Assembly: GCA_905221605.1 (NCBI GenBank) | Contig: CAJNDS010000113.1 | Span: forward strand, 696,674 to 760,673 | DNA length: 64,000 bases | From: Symbiodinium natans | Lineage: Eukaryota; Sar; Dinophyceae; Suessiales; Symbiodiniaceae | Reading direction: 5' to 3' | Shown here: piece by piece, positions 1 through 11,264 of the stretch | Layout of the letters: each line of letters opens with the position of its first letter | Position numbering within the stretch: the stretch's first letter is position 1 | The notes under the pieces: generated by a model | What the model saw: the letters and a program-made list of their open reading frames with translations, nothing else | What the model was told of the DNA's origin: nothing | Database searches by the model: none | Translations under genes and position numbers: made by a program

Positions 1-1293
1 TAGCCCCTAAGACACCAGATGCCCTTGAGCCCCATTAATTATTGCCAGGGTCAGGCCGTCTCTACTGATACCAAGGAGGCATGACCCTACACTCTATTCC
101 CTAAACCCTAAACCCTAAACCGCAAACCCTAAACCCTAAACCCCAAACCCTAGACCCTAAACCCTACTTCCCAACCCAAAAGGTGCGGCAAATTTCTTTA
201 CGAATGAGTGTTTTTCGAGCCGATGCTGGCGGCTGCCTCTTCTGCATGTTCCCTAAGGGCCGGTTTAGGGTTTAGGGTTTAGGGTATAGGGTTTAGGGTT
301 TAGGGTTTAGGGTTATCCTATGGGTGGTTGTCAAAATTGTGATCCCTTTTGGGGTACCCTAAATGTTGGGCGCCGTATTATAATAGGGATCCAGAAAGTG
401 ACCATACCTGTGACAACCACCCATATACTTGCGCCCCAAAGTCCCTACATAAGTATTCCATATTTAGGTACATGGACCCTTAGGGGTTGTGGGTTAGAGG
501 CGTACGGCTTTTGGCGGTTTTAGGGTTTCTGCTCAGGATATCCACTGGCTTTTTGGGTTTAGGGTCTAGGGTTTAGGGCTTAAGCTTTAGGGGGTCTGCA
601 TGTGGCGGAGGGTTTCAGGCGTGTGGGGCTTAGGGGTTTTAGGGGTTTTTGGGGTTTATGCGAGGGTTTAAGGAGCCTGCGTCTTCGGGGTGTTAGGGTT
701 TAGGGGGTTTGCATGCTGAGGGTTTAAGGCGTTGGGACTTAGGGGTTTTAGGGCTTTAAGGGGTTTAGGGTTTAGGGGGTTCAGGTTTTGTTTTGGCTCA
801 GGGGTTCGGATTTAAATCCCCCCCCTGATCTCTTGTAAGCCCTATATGTGAAGTAGGGGTTTAATCCTCGTTCCCCAAGAGGACACCCAAATACACTCAC
901 CAATATTGAAAATGAACCTCATGTACACTCACCAAGAACAGCAATATAACCCTTTTTTTAAGACTGGAACTGAGGCCAGGGCAGCAATATAACCCTAAAC
1001 CCTAAACCCTAAACCCTAAACCCTGAACCCTGAACCCTGAACCCGCCACAGAACGATGCCTGATCTGCCCCGCGTGCAGGCCGCGATTGCACCTCAAAGG
1101 CGGGCAGGCTCTCCAGGCTTTATAGCACCACAATATAAGCCCGACCATTTAGCTAGAACCCTAAACCCTAAACCCTAAACCCTAAACCCTAAACCCTAAA
1201 CCCTAAACCCTAAACCTGGGCCGAGGTCTGATACATGGAAGGTGACATGGCGGCTTGCAACTTTCTGTGCAGTTCCTCGCCATGCGGGGTTGT

Positions 1294-1345
1294 GTGAGTT
1301 TAGGGTTTAGGGTTTAGGGTTTAGGGTTTAGGGTTTAGGGTTTAG
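1294..1345 (+). other. Candidate 52-nt intron made of TTTAGGG units
   Basis: GTGAGTTTAGGG at the left is a consensus donor, and the last unit's TTTAG|G serves as acceptor. Confidence 0.28.
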
Positions 1346-1379
1346 GATGATGCGCTCAAGAACACAAAAGCCCTCGAAG
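1346..1379 (+). CDS. Exon-like island downstream of a 52-nt TTTAGGG intron
   Basis: The plus strand shows TTGT|GTGAGT at 1294, then seven TTTAGGG units, then TTTAG|GATGATGCGCTC at 1345/1346. The island upstream (frame DMAACNFLCSSSPCGV) joins in phase with MMRSRTQKPSK and ends at CGAAG|GTGTGA. This would be an intron whose acceptor is the telomere unit itself. An alternative frame (DDALKNTKALEGVMSY) is also open, so the reading is weak. Confidence 0.2.
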
Positions 1380-2372
1380 GTGTGATGTCGTATGGTTTGG
1401 GGGTTTAGGGTTTAGGGTTTGGGGGTTTAGGGTTTAACCCTAAACCCTAGAAAGGAAACATCTCAACCCAGAGTCCGTTACAACGGCTCGATGGCAGCAG
1501 TCATGCCCAGCACCCAACCCAGATCACCCCAAACCCAGCGATAAGCCCCCAACCCTAGACCCTAAGCCCTAAACCCTGAACCCTAAACCCAAAACCCTAA
1601 CCCTAAACCCTAAACTCTGCTAATACGCCCCAAGCCCCAAACCCAAAGTTCCATAAGCATGAGAGCCGCGCAAGGCCCTGCAGCCCTAAAGCTAAACCCT
1701 AAACCCTAAACCCTAAACCCTAAACCCTAACGATCTCCAGTTGACCCGGGGGCCCCCGCATCCCGCACTTTTTATCCACGAGGCCCAGAAGGCTGCCCAT
1801 GACCTTTGCTTTGGTTCCCCGGCTGGGGTTTGGGGTTTAGGGTTTAGGATTAGGATTCAGGGTTTAGGGTTTAGGGTCTAGGGTCTGGGGTTTGGGGTTT
1901 GGGGTTTAGGGTTTAGGGTTAGGGTTTAGTGTTTGTATAGGTCTTTTTGCCACCAGTTGCCCCGTGGAGCAGTGCCAGACAGGTTTAAGGTGTAGGTTTT
2001 GTCTTCTCTCCTGCACAGCTGGGGCGAATCCACATGGAAGGGTTGTCTTCGAAACACCTTTTCACCATTGTTACCATCAAAGCTACAAAGCTACAAAGCT
2101 TCAATCAAACCAAACTCCCGTCGTATCTCTGCTACGACCCTTTTGTCACAGGGAGCAACCCCTAAACCCTAAACCCTAAACCCTAAAACCTAAAACCCTA
2201 AACCCTAAACCCTAAACCCTAAAACCCTAAACCCTAAACCCTAAACCCGAAACCCTAAACCCGAAAACCAAACCTCAGGTTCCAATCCACATCTCTTTGC
2301 CACAGCCTCCTCATCATAATTATATCCTCGGCCGGCCCTTACAACCCTCTGAGCATATGGTTTGGTTTGGGG

Positions 2373-2557
2373 TTTAGGGTTTAGGGTTTAGGGTTTAGGG
2401 TTTAGGGTTTAGGGTTTAGGGTTTAGGGTTTAGGGTTTAGGGTTTAGGGTTTAGGGTTTAGGGCTAGGGTTTAGGGTTTAGGGTGTTTTAGGGTTTAGGG
2501 TTTTTAGGGTTTAGGGTTTAGGGTTTAGGGTTTAGGGTTTAGGGTTTAGGGTTTAGG
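2373..2557 (+). repeat. Long TTTAGGG array, about 26 units
   Basis: Nearly pure heptamer with a few indels (GGGCTAGGG near 2461, TTTTTAGGG near 2503). One of the longest tracts. Preceded by a pyrimidine-rich CAG and CATATG|GTTTGG. Confidence 0.95.
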
Positions 2558-3364
2558 ATCCTCTTAAAGCAAGGACGTCGGGCTCCGGGCTGCTAGGCAC
2601 CCAGCTACTACCCCCCCACCCAAGACAGAGCGACCGTACCCTCACTAGATGCAGCAAAGGCGGGGCCTTAAGGTAAACCCTAAGCCCTAAACCCTAAGCC
2701 CTAAACCCTAAACCCTAAACCCTAAGCCCTAAACCCTAAACCCGAAACCCTGAACCCTAAACCTTGCAAAGGCTGTCACAAGTGCTGGCCGCCGAGGGCC
2801 CCTAGACCCTACACGCTTAAGGTAGTAGTTGAAGGGCCCCTGAATAAGGTGGGCCCTTCAAAGGGGGTTTTGGGTTTTTTGCCTTGGTTTAGGGTTTAGG
2901 GTTTAGGGTTTAGGGATTAGGGATTAGGGTTTAGGGGTTACTATACGTATCAGAACTCTTTAAGGAAGGTAGGGGGCCGTATGAACGGCCCATGGAACTA
3001 CTGTACCCCTATAGATACACCCTAAACCCTCAACCCTCAACCACAAGCGGGGATACTCGAACGTCCACGCGCGGCAGGGGGAAGTTTGAAGAAGAGACTT
3101 CCGGGCTAAGCTCAACCCTATGTTTAGGGTTTAGGGTTTTGGGGTTTAGGGTTTATAATCTCAGCCCTCCGTTCAAAACCCTAAACCCAGCATAAGCACC
3201 TCACAGAAAGTGGATGAAGTAAGGAGCTTCCAGGGTGTTGGTTCGGGGTTGTTTGAGGGTTTGGGGGGGGGCCTGTTTTGGGCTTTGGGGGAAACCCTAA
3301 ACCCTAAACCCTAAACCCTAAACCCCTAAACCCCTAAACCCCTAAACCCCTAAACCCTAAACCT

Positions 3365-4042
3365 TTTGGGGTTCGCTGGGTTGAAGGCGTTAGGGTTCAA
3401 ATTAGGGCTTCAGGGGTTTGGGGTTTCAATCCATCTCTCTCTCTCTCTACCTCTCTGGCTCTCCCTCCGAAAAGTCTTCACTCACACCGTGAATCCTAAA
3501 CCCTTGTGAAGTTAAAACCCTAAGCCAAATTTCACTGGGTGGTGGGGGGGGGGGGTGCCACGGCCTAGAAGGAGGCACAGATTGAAGAGTTGCAGTTTAA
3601 GGTTTGCGGTTGAGCGGGTGGGATCTTAAGGTTCGGTTTTTGAGAATATCAAAGATACAAGGTGGATTTTGGACGCAACAGGGCTCTTCTTTTGGGTTTG
3701 GGCTTCGGCGCTAGAGGTTTTGATTTAGGGTTCGGGGGTTCAGTGCTTTCTGTTGAGGGTTTAGGGCTCAGGGATTGAGGCGAGTTTGGTGTGTGCCCTG
3801 GCCAGGCTCCCTGCAACTTTCTGCTCCAGCGCGTGTCCATACTCGCACCTTGGGTCATGCCCACTTCTCGACTACCATTATGTAGAAACCTAGTGGGCAT
3901 TTATCTATTTACATACACATATATTGGGGTTTACGCAAACAGGGCACCCCTAGAAAAGACCAGATATCGTAGGATCCCCTTATAAAAAGGATCCCATGAA
4001 GGTATCCCCCCCCCTAATTTCGGGTTCCCCACCCCCATTATA
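3365..4042. other. Array-free stretch, nothing recognised
   Basis: Contains a CT microsatellite (3428-3460), a short poly-G (3543-3556) and scattered TTTAGGG-like single units. ORFs on both strands at 3649-3985 overlap and lack motifs; I do not call them genes. Confidence 0.6.
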
Positions 4043-4239
4043 CATATATATATATATATATATGCTCACCCCCCCCCCCCTCGACAGACCCCGGAAGCGA
4101 AAAAAAGGCTGAGGGCGCGACGGACAGCGTAGCTGCACACAGTAGCCAGACACGTTAACACACAATAGAGCATATTTTTTTCGATTAGTACGGCTTTGTG
4201 TTCGCAATGAAAGATGCAGACAGATGTGAGAAGGACGCA

Positions 4240-5460
4240 TGCTGTAAGGACCTGAACAATTTGCTCGACATCGTGGATTGCTATTAATTTTAATAAGGTT
4301 GCTCTTAGTTTTACTTGGGTTCCTATTAAGTTTATTAGGATTCATAGGCTTCGTATGAGTTCAATAGGAATCCTATTTAAATCAATAGGAACCCCATTAA
4401 AATGAATGAGAACCCTATTGAAATTAAGACGAGTCTTTTTTGAAAACTTAGTAAGAATCCTAGTACAATTAATAAGAACCTGGTTGAAATACGTAGAAGC
4501 TCCTATTAAAATTTCTTGGCGTCCTAAATTCAGAGGAACCATAGGAAGGCCATTCAAATGAATAGGAACCCTTTTGAATTCATAGGAATGCTATTAAAAT
4601 TAATAGGAACCCTACAAAAGAATCTATGAATTCTTTTTAAGAGTAACAGGAATCCGTGTAACATGAAGATGAATCCTATTAAAGGATTAAGAGGAGCCAA
4701 TAAAATTCTATAAAAAAAGTAATGTGGACCCTTCAAAACTTAAAACAATAAGAGTCGTACTGTTAGAATTACAAAAAACCCTATTAAAACATTTAATTAA
4801 CAGGATTGCTAATAAAACAAATGAGAGTTACAATAACATTACTTCGAGTCCAATTGAAATGAATAGGGAACAGGATTTAAAAACATAATCGAAGCACTGT
4901 GGAATCTAGTAGGAATCCTATGAACATTATTAGGAATCCTGTCAACATGAATGAGAAACCCTGTTAAAATGAATACGAAGCCTATTCCAATTAATCAGAA
5001 GCCTTTTTAAATGAGTAGGAAGCTTGTCAAAGCAAAAGGAACCCAATTAGAAATTGTAAGACATCTTATGAAAATGAATAAGAAGCCTATTGAAATTAAT
5101 TAATAGGAATATGTATAAAATTTGTTATGAAGCTTATTAAAATTCTAAGACTTTTATTAAAACTAAGTAGGAAGAAGAATGCTATGACAATTACTCAGAA
5201 TCGTATTCCAATTATTTGGCATTTGATTAAAATGAATAGGAATCAATATTAAACCCAATAAAGTCCTTTAACAGGCATCCTTTAAAATCTAATACGAACC
5301 CCATTAAACAAATACAGGAATCCCATTGCCATTGAAGATCACTTAGAATGCTAATAAAATGATTAGGAGTCTTATTAATTAAATAAGGACTCCCGTTAAA
5401 GTGAACAGGAGTATTATTAAATTTAATAGGCAGCCTAAAACATAATATGGAATCATATAA
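4240..5460. repeat. Degenerate tandem repeat of about 25-35 bp around GAATAGGAACCCTATTAAAA
   Basis: The motif AATAGGAA-CCCTATTAAAAT recurs dozens of times with many substitutions; each unit is partly palindromic (TAGGAACCCTATTAAAATGAATAGGAA style). Composition is AT-rich, unlike surrounding DNA. The open frames found here on the minus strand are Asn/Ile/Leu-rich repeats of the unit, not genes. The same motif fills 34098..34830 in the other TIR element. Confidence 0.75.
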
Positions 5461-5487
5461 GAACCCCTGAAAAACTCTTATCAAAAT

Positions 5488-6372
5488 TCCAGTTTCTAAA
5501 AATCCAAAAAATCCAAAAAAAAACACCCCAAGGTTTGGATTTTTGGAAACTCGAGCGGGAGCCTCAAGATCCAAAAATCGAGCAAATTCCTCGAGTTTCC
5601 AAAATTCCAAAAATCCAAAAAAAAAATCCACCCCAAGGTTTGGATTTTTGGAAATTCGAGCGGGAGCCTCAAAATCCAAAAATCGAGCAAATTCCTCGAG
5701 TTTCCAAAATTCCAAAAATCCAAACCACCCCAAGGATTTTTGGAATTTTGGAAACTCGAGGAATTTGCTCGATTTTTGGATTTTGAGGCTCCCGCTCGAG
5801 TTTCCAAAAATCCAAACCTTGGGTGGGTTTTTTTGGATTTTTGGAATTTTGGAAACTCGAGGAATTTCCTCCAAAATCCAAAAATCGAGCAAATTCCTCG
5901 AGTTTCCAAAATTCCAAAAATCCAAAAAAATCCACCCCAAGGTTTGGAATTTTGGAAACTCGAGGAATTTGCTCGATTTTTGGATTTTGAGGCTCCCGCT
6001 CGAATTTCCAAAAATCCAAACCTTGGGGTGGTTTTTTTGGATTTTTGGAATTCTGGAAACTCGAGGAATTTGCTCGATTTTTGGATTTTGAGGCTCCCGC
6101 TCGAGTTTCCAAAAATCCAAACCTTGGGTTGAAGTTTTTGGATTTTTGGAATTTTGGAAACTCGAGGAATTTGCTCGATTTTTGGATTTTGAGGCTCCCG
6201 CTCGAGTTTCCAAAAATCCGAAACTTGGGTTGGAATTTTTGGATTTTTGGAATTTTGGAAAGTCGAGGAATTTGCTCGATTTTTGGATTTTGAGGCTCCC
6301 GCTCGAGTTTCCAAAAAGCGGAACCCTGGGTTGGATTTTTTGGATTTTTGGATTTTTGGAAACTCGAGGAAT
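5488..6372. repeat. CTCGAG satellite, about 101-bp monomers that switch orientation near 5745
   Basis: Monomers carry TTTGGATTTTTGGAAACTCGAG, GCGGGAGCCTCAAAATCC, ATCGAGCAAATTCCTCGAG and TTCCAAAATTCCAAAAATCC in order. Two to three copies (period 95-106 bp, CCCCAAGG at about 5527, 5633 and 5728) run in one direction; about six copies run in the opposite direction to 6372 (CCTTGGGT at about 5817, 6020, 6121, 6222 and 6325), with a short mixed zone at 5860-5945. Each monomer is itself an imperfect dyad, so all six frames are open and give long spurious ORFs (up to 328 codons). I see no real gene. Confidence 0.85.
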
Positions 6373-7027
6373 TTTGGTATGGTGCTTTTCCCCCCGCCCC
6401 CTTCCTGAACAGACCGGAAATATACTTCCGGGGTCTGTCGAGGGGGGGGGGGGGTGACCATATATATATATATATATAATTCAAGAATCCCAGGGCTTTA
6501 TGAAAGCAAAAGCAAGACAGAATTCCAAAGGAGGCGACCCAAATCGTAATATCAAAACCTCGAAAGCAGAGACAGCAAACCACGGTGACCCTATTTCCTA
6601 AACCCTAAACCCTAAACCCCAAAAATCATGAGAATCCAATGCCCGATGCTCGTGGTCGCAGAATTTTGGGGTACCGGGGTTCCTTCTTGCCCCGCCTGCT
6701 GCCCAAAACCAAAGTCTTGGCAGAACGCTTTGGACTTAGGGTTTCGGGCTCAAACCCAAATTCCACAAAACCCTAAGCCCTAAACCCTAAACCCCAAATC
6801 CTAAAACCCAAACCCTAAACCCCAAACCCTAAACCGTAAGCCCTGAACCTTTTCGGGTTAGTGCGAAATCCGCGCCAGGTTCCTGAGGTTATGCTGCTAT
6901 GCTGCCTTTGGTGACGACAGCCATGCTGTGCAAGGTCGGGGGCTCAAGGGCTTTCAGAGTTTCGGGTTGCCCTAGGGTTTAGGGTTTAGGGTTTAGGGTT
7001 TAGGGTTTAGGGTTTAGGGTTTAGGGT

Positions 7028-7138
7028 TGGGATGCTCCCCCTTAGACGAACAGTCCTTAAATTGGGATTATGGTACCCCCGATTGTAATCCTTACTAAGG
7101 ACTGTTATGTTAAGTTAGTATACGGGAGAAGATCCCAA
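7028..7138. mobile_element. Family A palindromic element, copy 1
   Basis: Ends TTGGGATGCTCCCCC and GGGAGAAGATCCCAA are inverted repeats; the inner arms contain CAGTCCTTAA and TAAGGACTG. It abuts a TTTAGGG tract on the left and is followed by GGTTTAGG, so it sits inside telomere-like DNA. About 110 bp, no coding capacity; MITE- or introner-like. Confidence 0.65.
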
Positions 7139-8286
7139 GGTTTAGGATTTAGGCTTAGGGTTGAACCCTTCAAAAAAATCTTCGGGGTCGTTTGGAACAA
7201 CCCTAAACCCTAAACCCTAACCCTAAACCCTAAAGATTAGCCCCTAACCCCTAACCCCTGAACCCTAAACCCGAAACCCTAAAGAAGAACTCCCTCTTTG
7301 TGAGAAAAAGAACTGTTGAAAGCCGCTAAATCCGCTTGCTGCTTCAGGGACCACATGAACCCCTAAAAGTGCTCATGGTTCATATACCCCCAAAGGGTTT
7401 AGGGTTCACATGAACCCCAAAAGGGGTTTAGGGCTTAGGGCTTGCGGCTTAGGGTTTTATGGTCCATATACCTCAATAGGGATGATCGTAGTGTAGGGTA
7501 TATGGCAAACTATGGGCTGATTTGGTCTCCAAGGCGAATGAAAAGAGGTGCTGTTGGCGTATGGCTTATTGTTCATGGAACCAGGGTTTAGGGTTTAGGG
7601 TTTTGGGTTTAGGGCCCAGGGATAAGGGGGGTTAGGGTGTAGGCTGTACCTTCTCAGTGTCTAGTGAAGAAGCCTCAATCAAAGGTGAGCGCAATGAGAT
7701 TCTGAAAGGCCCAAAGCCTGAACCTCGACGTGCCACGTAGCATTGAACCCCAAACCCGAAATCAAAGACGCCCAAAAGCCGACAAAACCTAAACCCTAAA
7801 CCCTGAACCCTGAACCCTAAACCCAAACCCCAAGCCAACGCTCTCCTTGATACCTCGGAGTCTTTCAGTGGAGGCGCGTCGCGACGTCGGAGGCCACCCC
7901 TTGAAGAGGCCCGGTTGTAGACTTCAGTGTTCGGGTAGCTACAAAATGGGGCGGGGGGAGAAACATTCTTTTTTTAATTAAAAAAACTCCAAACCTTAAA
8001 CCCTAAACTCTCTGACCCTAAGCCCTGTGAACCTGGAAGTCCCTCAACCCTCCTAAATCCAAAGCAAGAAGCCCAGATACAAGATGAAGTTTCTACCAAG
8101 GCCGTGAAAAAACAAATCACCCCAAGCCCTCAGAAAGAACTTCACTCCCAACGGCCCCAGGGTTTAGGGTTTAGGGTTTGGGGTTTAGGGTTTAGGGTTT
8201 AGGGACTCTGCGCTCTAAACCCGTACACCGCAAAGACCGCCGAGCCCCCTTGAGAACCTCAAACCCTGCGCCGTAAGCGCTACAAA

Positions 8287-8366
8287 CCCTAAACCCTAAA
8301 CCCTAAACCCTAAACCCTAAACCCTAAACCCTAAACCCTAAACCCTAAACCCTAAACCCTAAACCC
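8287..8366 (-). repeat. CCCTAAA array, about 11 units
   Basis: Pure CCCTAAA on the plus strand, ending in CCCACCCACAGG. Confidence 0.95.
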
Positions 8367-8990
8367 ACCCACAGGATTCCCTGCACCCTTTTCCCTTTCG
8401 GGGTTTCCACAAAGCAGGTGCCCTTGCACGAGTGGATTCTACATGCTCCGACGGGGGTATTAAAAGGGGGAGCCCTCAAAGGGGAGTTCAAGCCCTATAG
8501 ACTACTATTTGCTTACAAACCCCCCTTTTTTTTTGGGGGGGGGGGGGGGGTCCTAACCCCTAAACCCTAAGCCCTAAACCCTACGCGCTAAACCCGAAAC
8601 CCTAAACCCGAAGCCCTAAACCCTGAACTAAACAACAGAAGTGGGGACCTGCAATGCTGCCAGGTCGAGCCATCGGCGGGCGACACCGCCGTCCGGGAGC
8701 GGAAAGGTTGTTGCTTGTGAGATTGCAGGGAATAGGGTTTAGGGTTTAGGGTTTAGGCTTTGTGACCAATTATTATTAAGCTTTTGAAGACAGTATAGAG
8801 AACAGAAATGCCTAAATTCCCGTTCAGAACCAGACAGGTCGCGCTGTAGGCTTGTATTTGGGTCTTGTGACTGCCAGATTTGCAGCGATAGGGCCTATTT
8901 AGGAATCACAGAAATTGGAGATAACGTAAGCGGCATGAGAAGTCTGCCCCAAGCAGAAAAAGGGAGCAACACATCACGAAACACACTGGT

Positions 8991-9090
8991 TGGGACCTTC
9001 CCCCTTGTACTAGCAGTCCTCAATAGGGATTGTAATAATCCCCCATTATTATCCCTATGAAGAACTCTGAGTAGAAGGGGGAACATCCCA
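8991..9090. mobile_element. Family A palindromic element, copy 2
   Basis: TTGGGACCTTCCCCCTTGTA at the left and AGGGGGAACATCCCAA at the right, with CAGTCCTCAATAGGGAT facing ATCCCTATGAAGAACTCTG. Lies in an array-free stretch. Confidence 0.65.
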
Positions 9091-9407
9091 ACACACAGGT
9101 GACACCAAACTGACCCGCCCAGCCACCAGATCCTACTTTGTTTCTCGTTGCAAAGACCTCGCAAAGACCTCGCCCTAGGCTTGCGGCTGCATCAGGGCAT
9201 GGATTTCAAACATTAAAACCCAAAAAAGAGTTTTAAAGAGCAACAGTTCACAATCACCCCCACCCCCCTCCCCCCTCCCCCCTCCCTTTGTGATTCGTTC
9301 AGCGGCACGGCAACATCTGTTGCGCTCGTATGCGCGCGTCAAGAGTCATGGCACGAGGAGGAGGTGAACCAGGCCAACAGAAAAACCATGCAAACGTGAG
9401 CCTTACG

Positions 9408-9514
9408 TTGGGGAGGAAATGACCCCAAAAAATTGGGGTCATCTACCCTGACTACTATAATTCCTACTAAGGTGTATGGACCATAAACCCTTTTAGGGTT
9501 CATGTAGTCCCCAA
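9408..9514. mobile_element. Family B palindromic element
   Basis: TTGGGGAGGAAATGACCCC facing TTTTAGGGTTCATGTAGTCC, with the shared core ACTACTATAATTCCTACTAA. A left half-copy follows at 9669..9715 (CCTTGGAGGCCAAATGAACC) and ends at the C-oriented array 9719..9780. Confidence 0.55.
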
Positions 9515-9577
9515 GCTACAGAACCTGCTGTATACACTCGCCAGCCCAAGTCGCACAATGCCCACAAGACAAACCCA

Positions 9578-9668
9578 GTTACTGCCTTGGAGTAGACCTT
9601 GGAAAACAAGTATATACTGTTTGTGTATAAGTAGCTGTAATCGGAATCCAGAACCGAGCAGAGTATTC
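9578..9668 (+). repeat. Dispersed repeat H, copy 1
   Basis: CTTGGAGTAGACCTTGGAAA, AAGTATATACTGTTTGTGTA and GTAGCTGTAATCGGAATCCA match 17243..17330 in order with substitutions. Not palindromic. Confidence 0.5.
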
Positions 9669-9808
9669 CTTGGAGGCCAAATGAACCCCCAAAATATAGT
9701 CATATACCCTCTACTGCTAAAACCCTAAACCCTAAACCCTAAACCCTAAACCCTAAACCCTAAACCCTAAACCCTGAACCACAAGCCCTGTGAGGTTCAT
9801 CACCCAAG

Positions 9809-9905
9809 GTTGGGCTCCGACACATTTTGCGCAAGGGTGTCAAGTCACGGAGGTCAATGCAAAGATTTCAGCATGGCGACCATCGCGGCCGTCCTCTATC
9901 ACAGG
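9809..9905 (+). CDS. Exon-like island, unrecognised protein
   Basis: After ATCACCCAAG the plus strand is open with the reading LGSDTFCARVSSHGGQCKDF and SMATIAAVLYH, ending at CACAGG|GTTTAG, the start of a G-oriented array. The minus-strand frames I checked contain stops, which makes the plus strand the better choice. No family is recognised; it may be chance openness in a GC-rich island. Confidence 0.22.
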
Positions 9906-11264
9906 GTTTAGGGTTTAGGGTTTAGGGTTTAGGGTTTAGGGTTTAGGTTGTAGGGTTTAACCTTTAAAGCCGGCAAACCCTAAACCCGCCTCAACCTTAA
10001 ACCACAAATCCCCCTAAACCCTGAACCCTAAACCATGAACCTTAAACCCTAAACCCTAAACCCTAAACCATAAACCCTAAACCCTAAACCGCCTCATTAT
10101 CTGGGACTGTTTGCTCAGTTTACTCTGGCTGTCAACTTTGGTATTTAGAACCAAAGATGCAGGTTTAAAACATCGGTTTACGGTGTAGGGTTTAGGGCTT
10201 ACGGTGTCTACATGGGTTTGGGTTTGGAAGGTCTTTGGTAAGGTTTGGGGGTGGAACATGAGCCTCTTTCAGGGTTTAGGGTTTAGGTTTAGGGTTTAGA
10301 GTTTAGGGTTTAGGGTTTAGGGTGCAAGCACAAACACCATGCGAACAAAAACTAAAACTAAAAACTACAGGCCGCAAACCCTGTTTGAAACCCCAATACC
10401 AATTCCTAAGAACTGTCCTAAACCCTTAGCCCTAAACCCTAGACCCCATACACGGAGGGCCCCCCCCCCCCCCCCTTACTAAACTAACAACCTAGTAACC
10501 CAATTTAGGGCCCTTAACAACTTACAAACCCTACTTAAAGCTATTGTAGGGGGGGGGTGCCCTAAATCCAAACCCTAAACCCTAAACCCTAAACCCTAAA
10601 CCCTAATCGCAGGGGCCAGTAACCCGAAATCCGAAAAAATGCGTGGGACTTGAGGTTCACACTCCGCCAGCCCCCGCCAGAACTGCGCCAGCAGAGGGTT
10701 TAGAGTTTCGGATTTGGGGTTTGGGGTTAGAGTTTAGGGTTTAGGGGTTAGGGGTTTAGGGCTTGGGGTTTAAGTTTAGGGGGGGGGGGGGAGAGTTTAT
10801 TTCCAAGCCCTGAAGTGAAACATGGAGAAACCGGAATAAGAAGCGCGCGCCACTGCACAAATGTCGTCCTGACACGATTGAACCTGAAACCCCATGAGCT
10901 CAAAAACCCCAAACCCCAGAGGCCCCAAACCCCATAAGCCCGAACAAAAACGCAAGTGCCTCAGCCCCAACCCGAAACCCTAAACTCTCAGGGTTTAGGG
11001 TTTAGGGTTCAGGGTTTAGGGTCTAGGGTCACCTCCACCATGCATCCTAGTTCTCAACCTCTTGTGCCAAGCGTACGCGGGTAGTCGTCTAAAATAGGGT
11101 CCCTTTTTGCGGGTCCTTCTCACAGGGTGGCGTACAACGTAGGCACACCTGAAAGGAAACTGCTTCAGAGAACTGCTCACATGCTGATTCCTCTTCCCTA
11201 ACTGAACCCCTAAACCCTCAACCCTCAACCCTCAACCCTAAACCCTAAACCCTCAACCCTAAAC

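Larger units (their letters stand above)
1..3364. repeat. Telomere-like array cluster, 1-3.4 kb
   Basis: C-oriented tracts: 99-165, 993-1044, 1159-1216, 1437-1449, 1551-1617, 1691-1730, 2159-2270, 2673-2766, 3294-3364. G-oriented: 264-313, degenerate 545-780, 1299-1347, 1403-1436, 1827-1932, 2373-2557, 2887-2938, 3124-3153. Islands between are mostly 55-125 bp and open in several frames. The 880-985 island shares TACACTCACCAA and ACAGCAATATA with 40046-40115. Confidence 0.9.
4043..6478. mobile_element. 2.4-kb element with about 50-bp terminal inverted repeats
   Basis: The left end (4043..4096) is an AT microsatellite, ATGCTCA, a C12 run, then TCGACAGACCCCGGAAG. The right end (6425..6478) is CTTCCGGGGTCTGTCGA, a G13 run, TGACCATATATA. 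Apart from run length the two ends are inverted repeats with one mismatch. Between them lie an AT-rich degenerate repeat (4240..5460) and a CTCGAG satellite (5488..6372), with no transposase. It looks like a non-autonomous DNA element or a large foldback structure. A smaller hairpin (ACAGACCGGAA/TTCCGGGGTCTGT) sits at the right end near 6408..6440. No target duplication was identified. Confidence 0.6.
6479..8757. repeat. Array cluster with family A copy 1
   Basis: C tracts 6597-6620, 6766-6848, 7199-7285, 7788-7833, 8287-8366, 8553-8630; G tracts 6974-7027, 7585-7612, 8158-8203, 8734-8757. 7350-7535 resembles a worn family B element (CATATACCCCCAAAGG, TTTGGTCTCCAAGG). 8521-8551 is C6-T8-G18. 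Confidence 0.85.
8758..9718. other. Array-free stretch with family A, B and H elements
   Basis: Besides the elements listed separately it holds a C-rich run (9251-9288). The 89-codon minus ORF (8895..9164) crosses the family A element and is judged spurious. Confidence 0.6.

Noticed and set aside
1-3364. A true chromosome end at the left border
   Set aside because: Tracts near position 1 are short and in both orientations, with unique DNA at bases 1-98; a telomere would be one long tract in one orientation.
5227-6583. Long overlapping ORFs of up to 328 codons on both strands
   Set aside because: They are translations of the near-palindromic CTCGAG satellite; every frame is open and the peptides are repeats.
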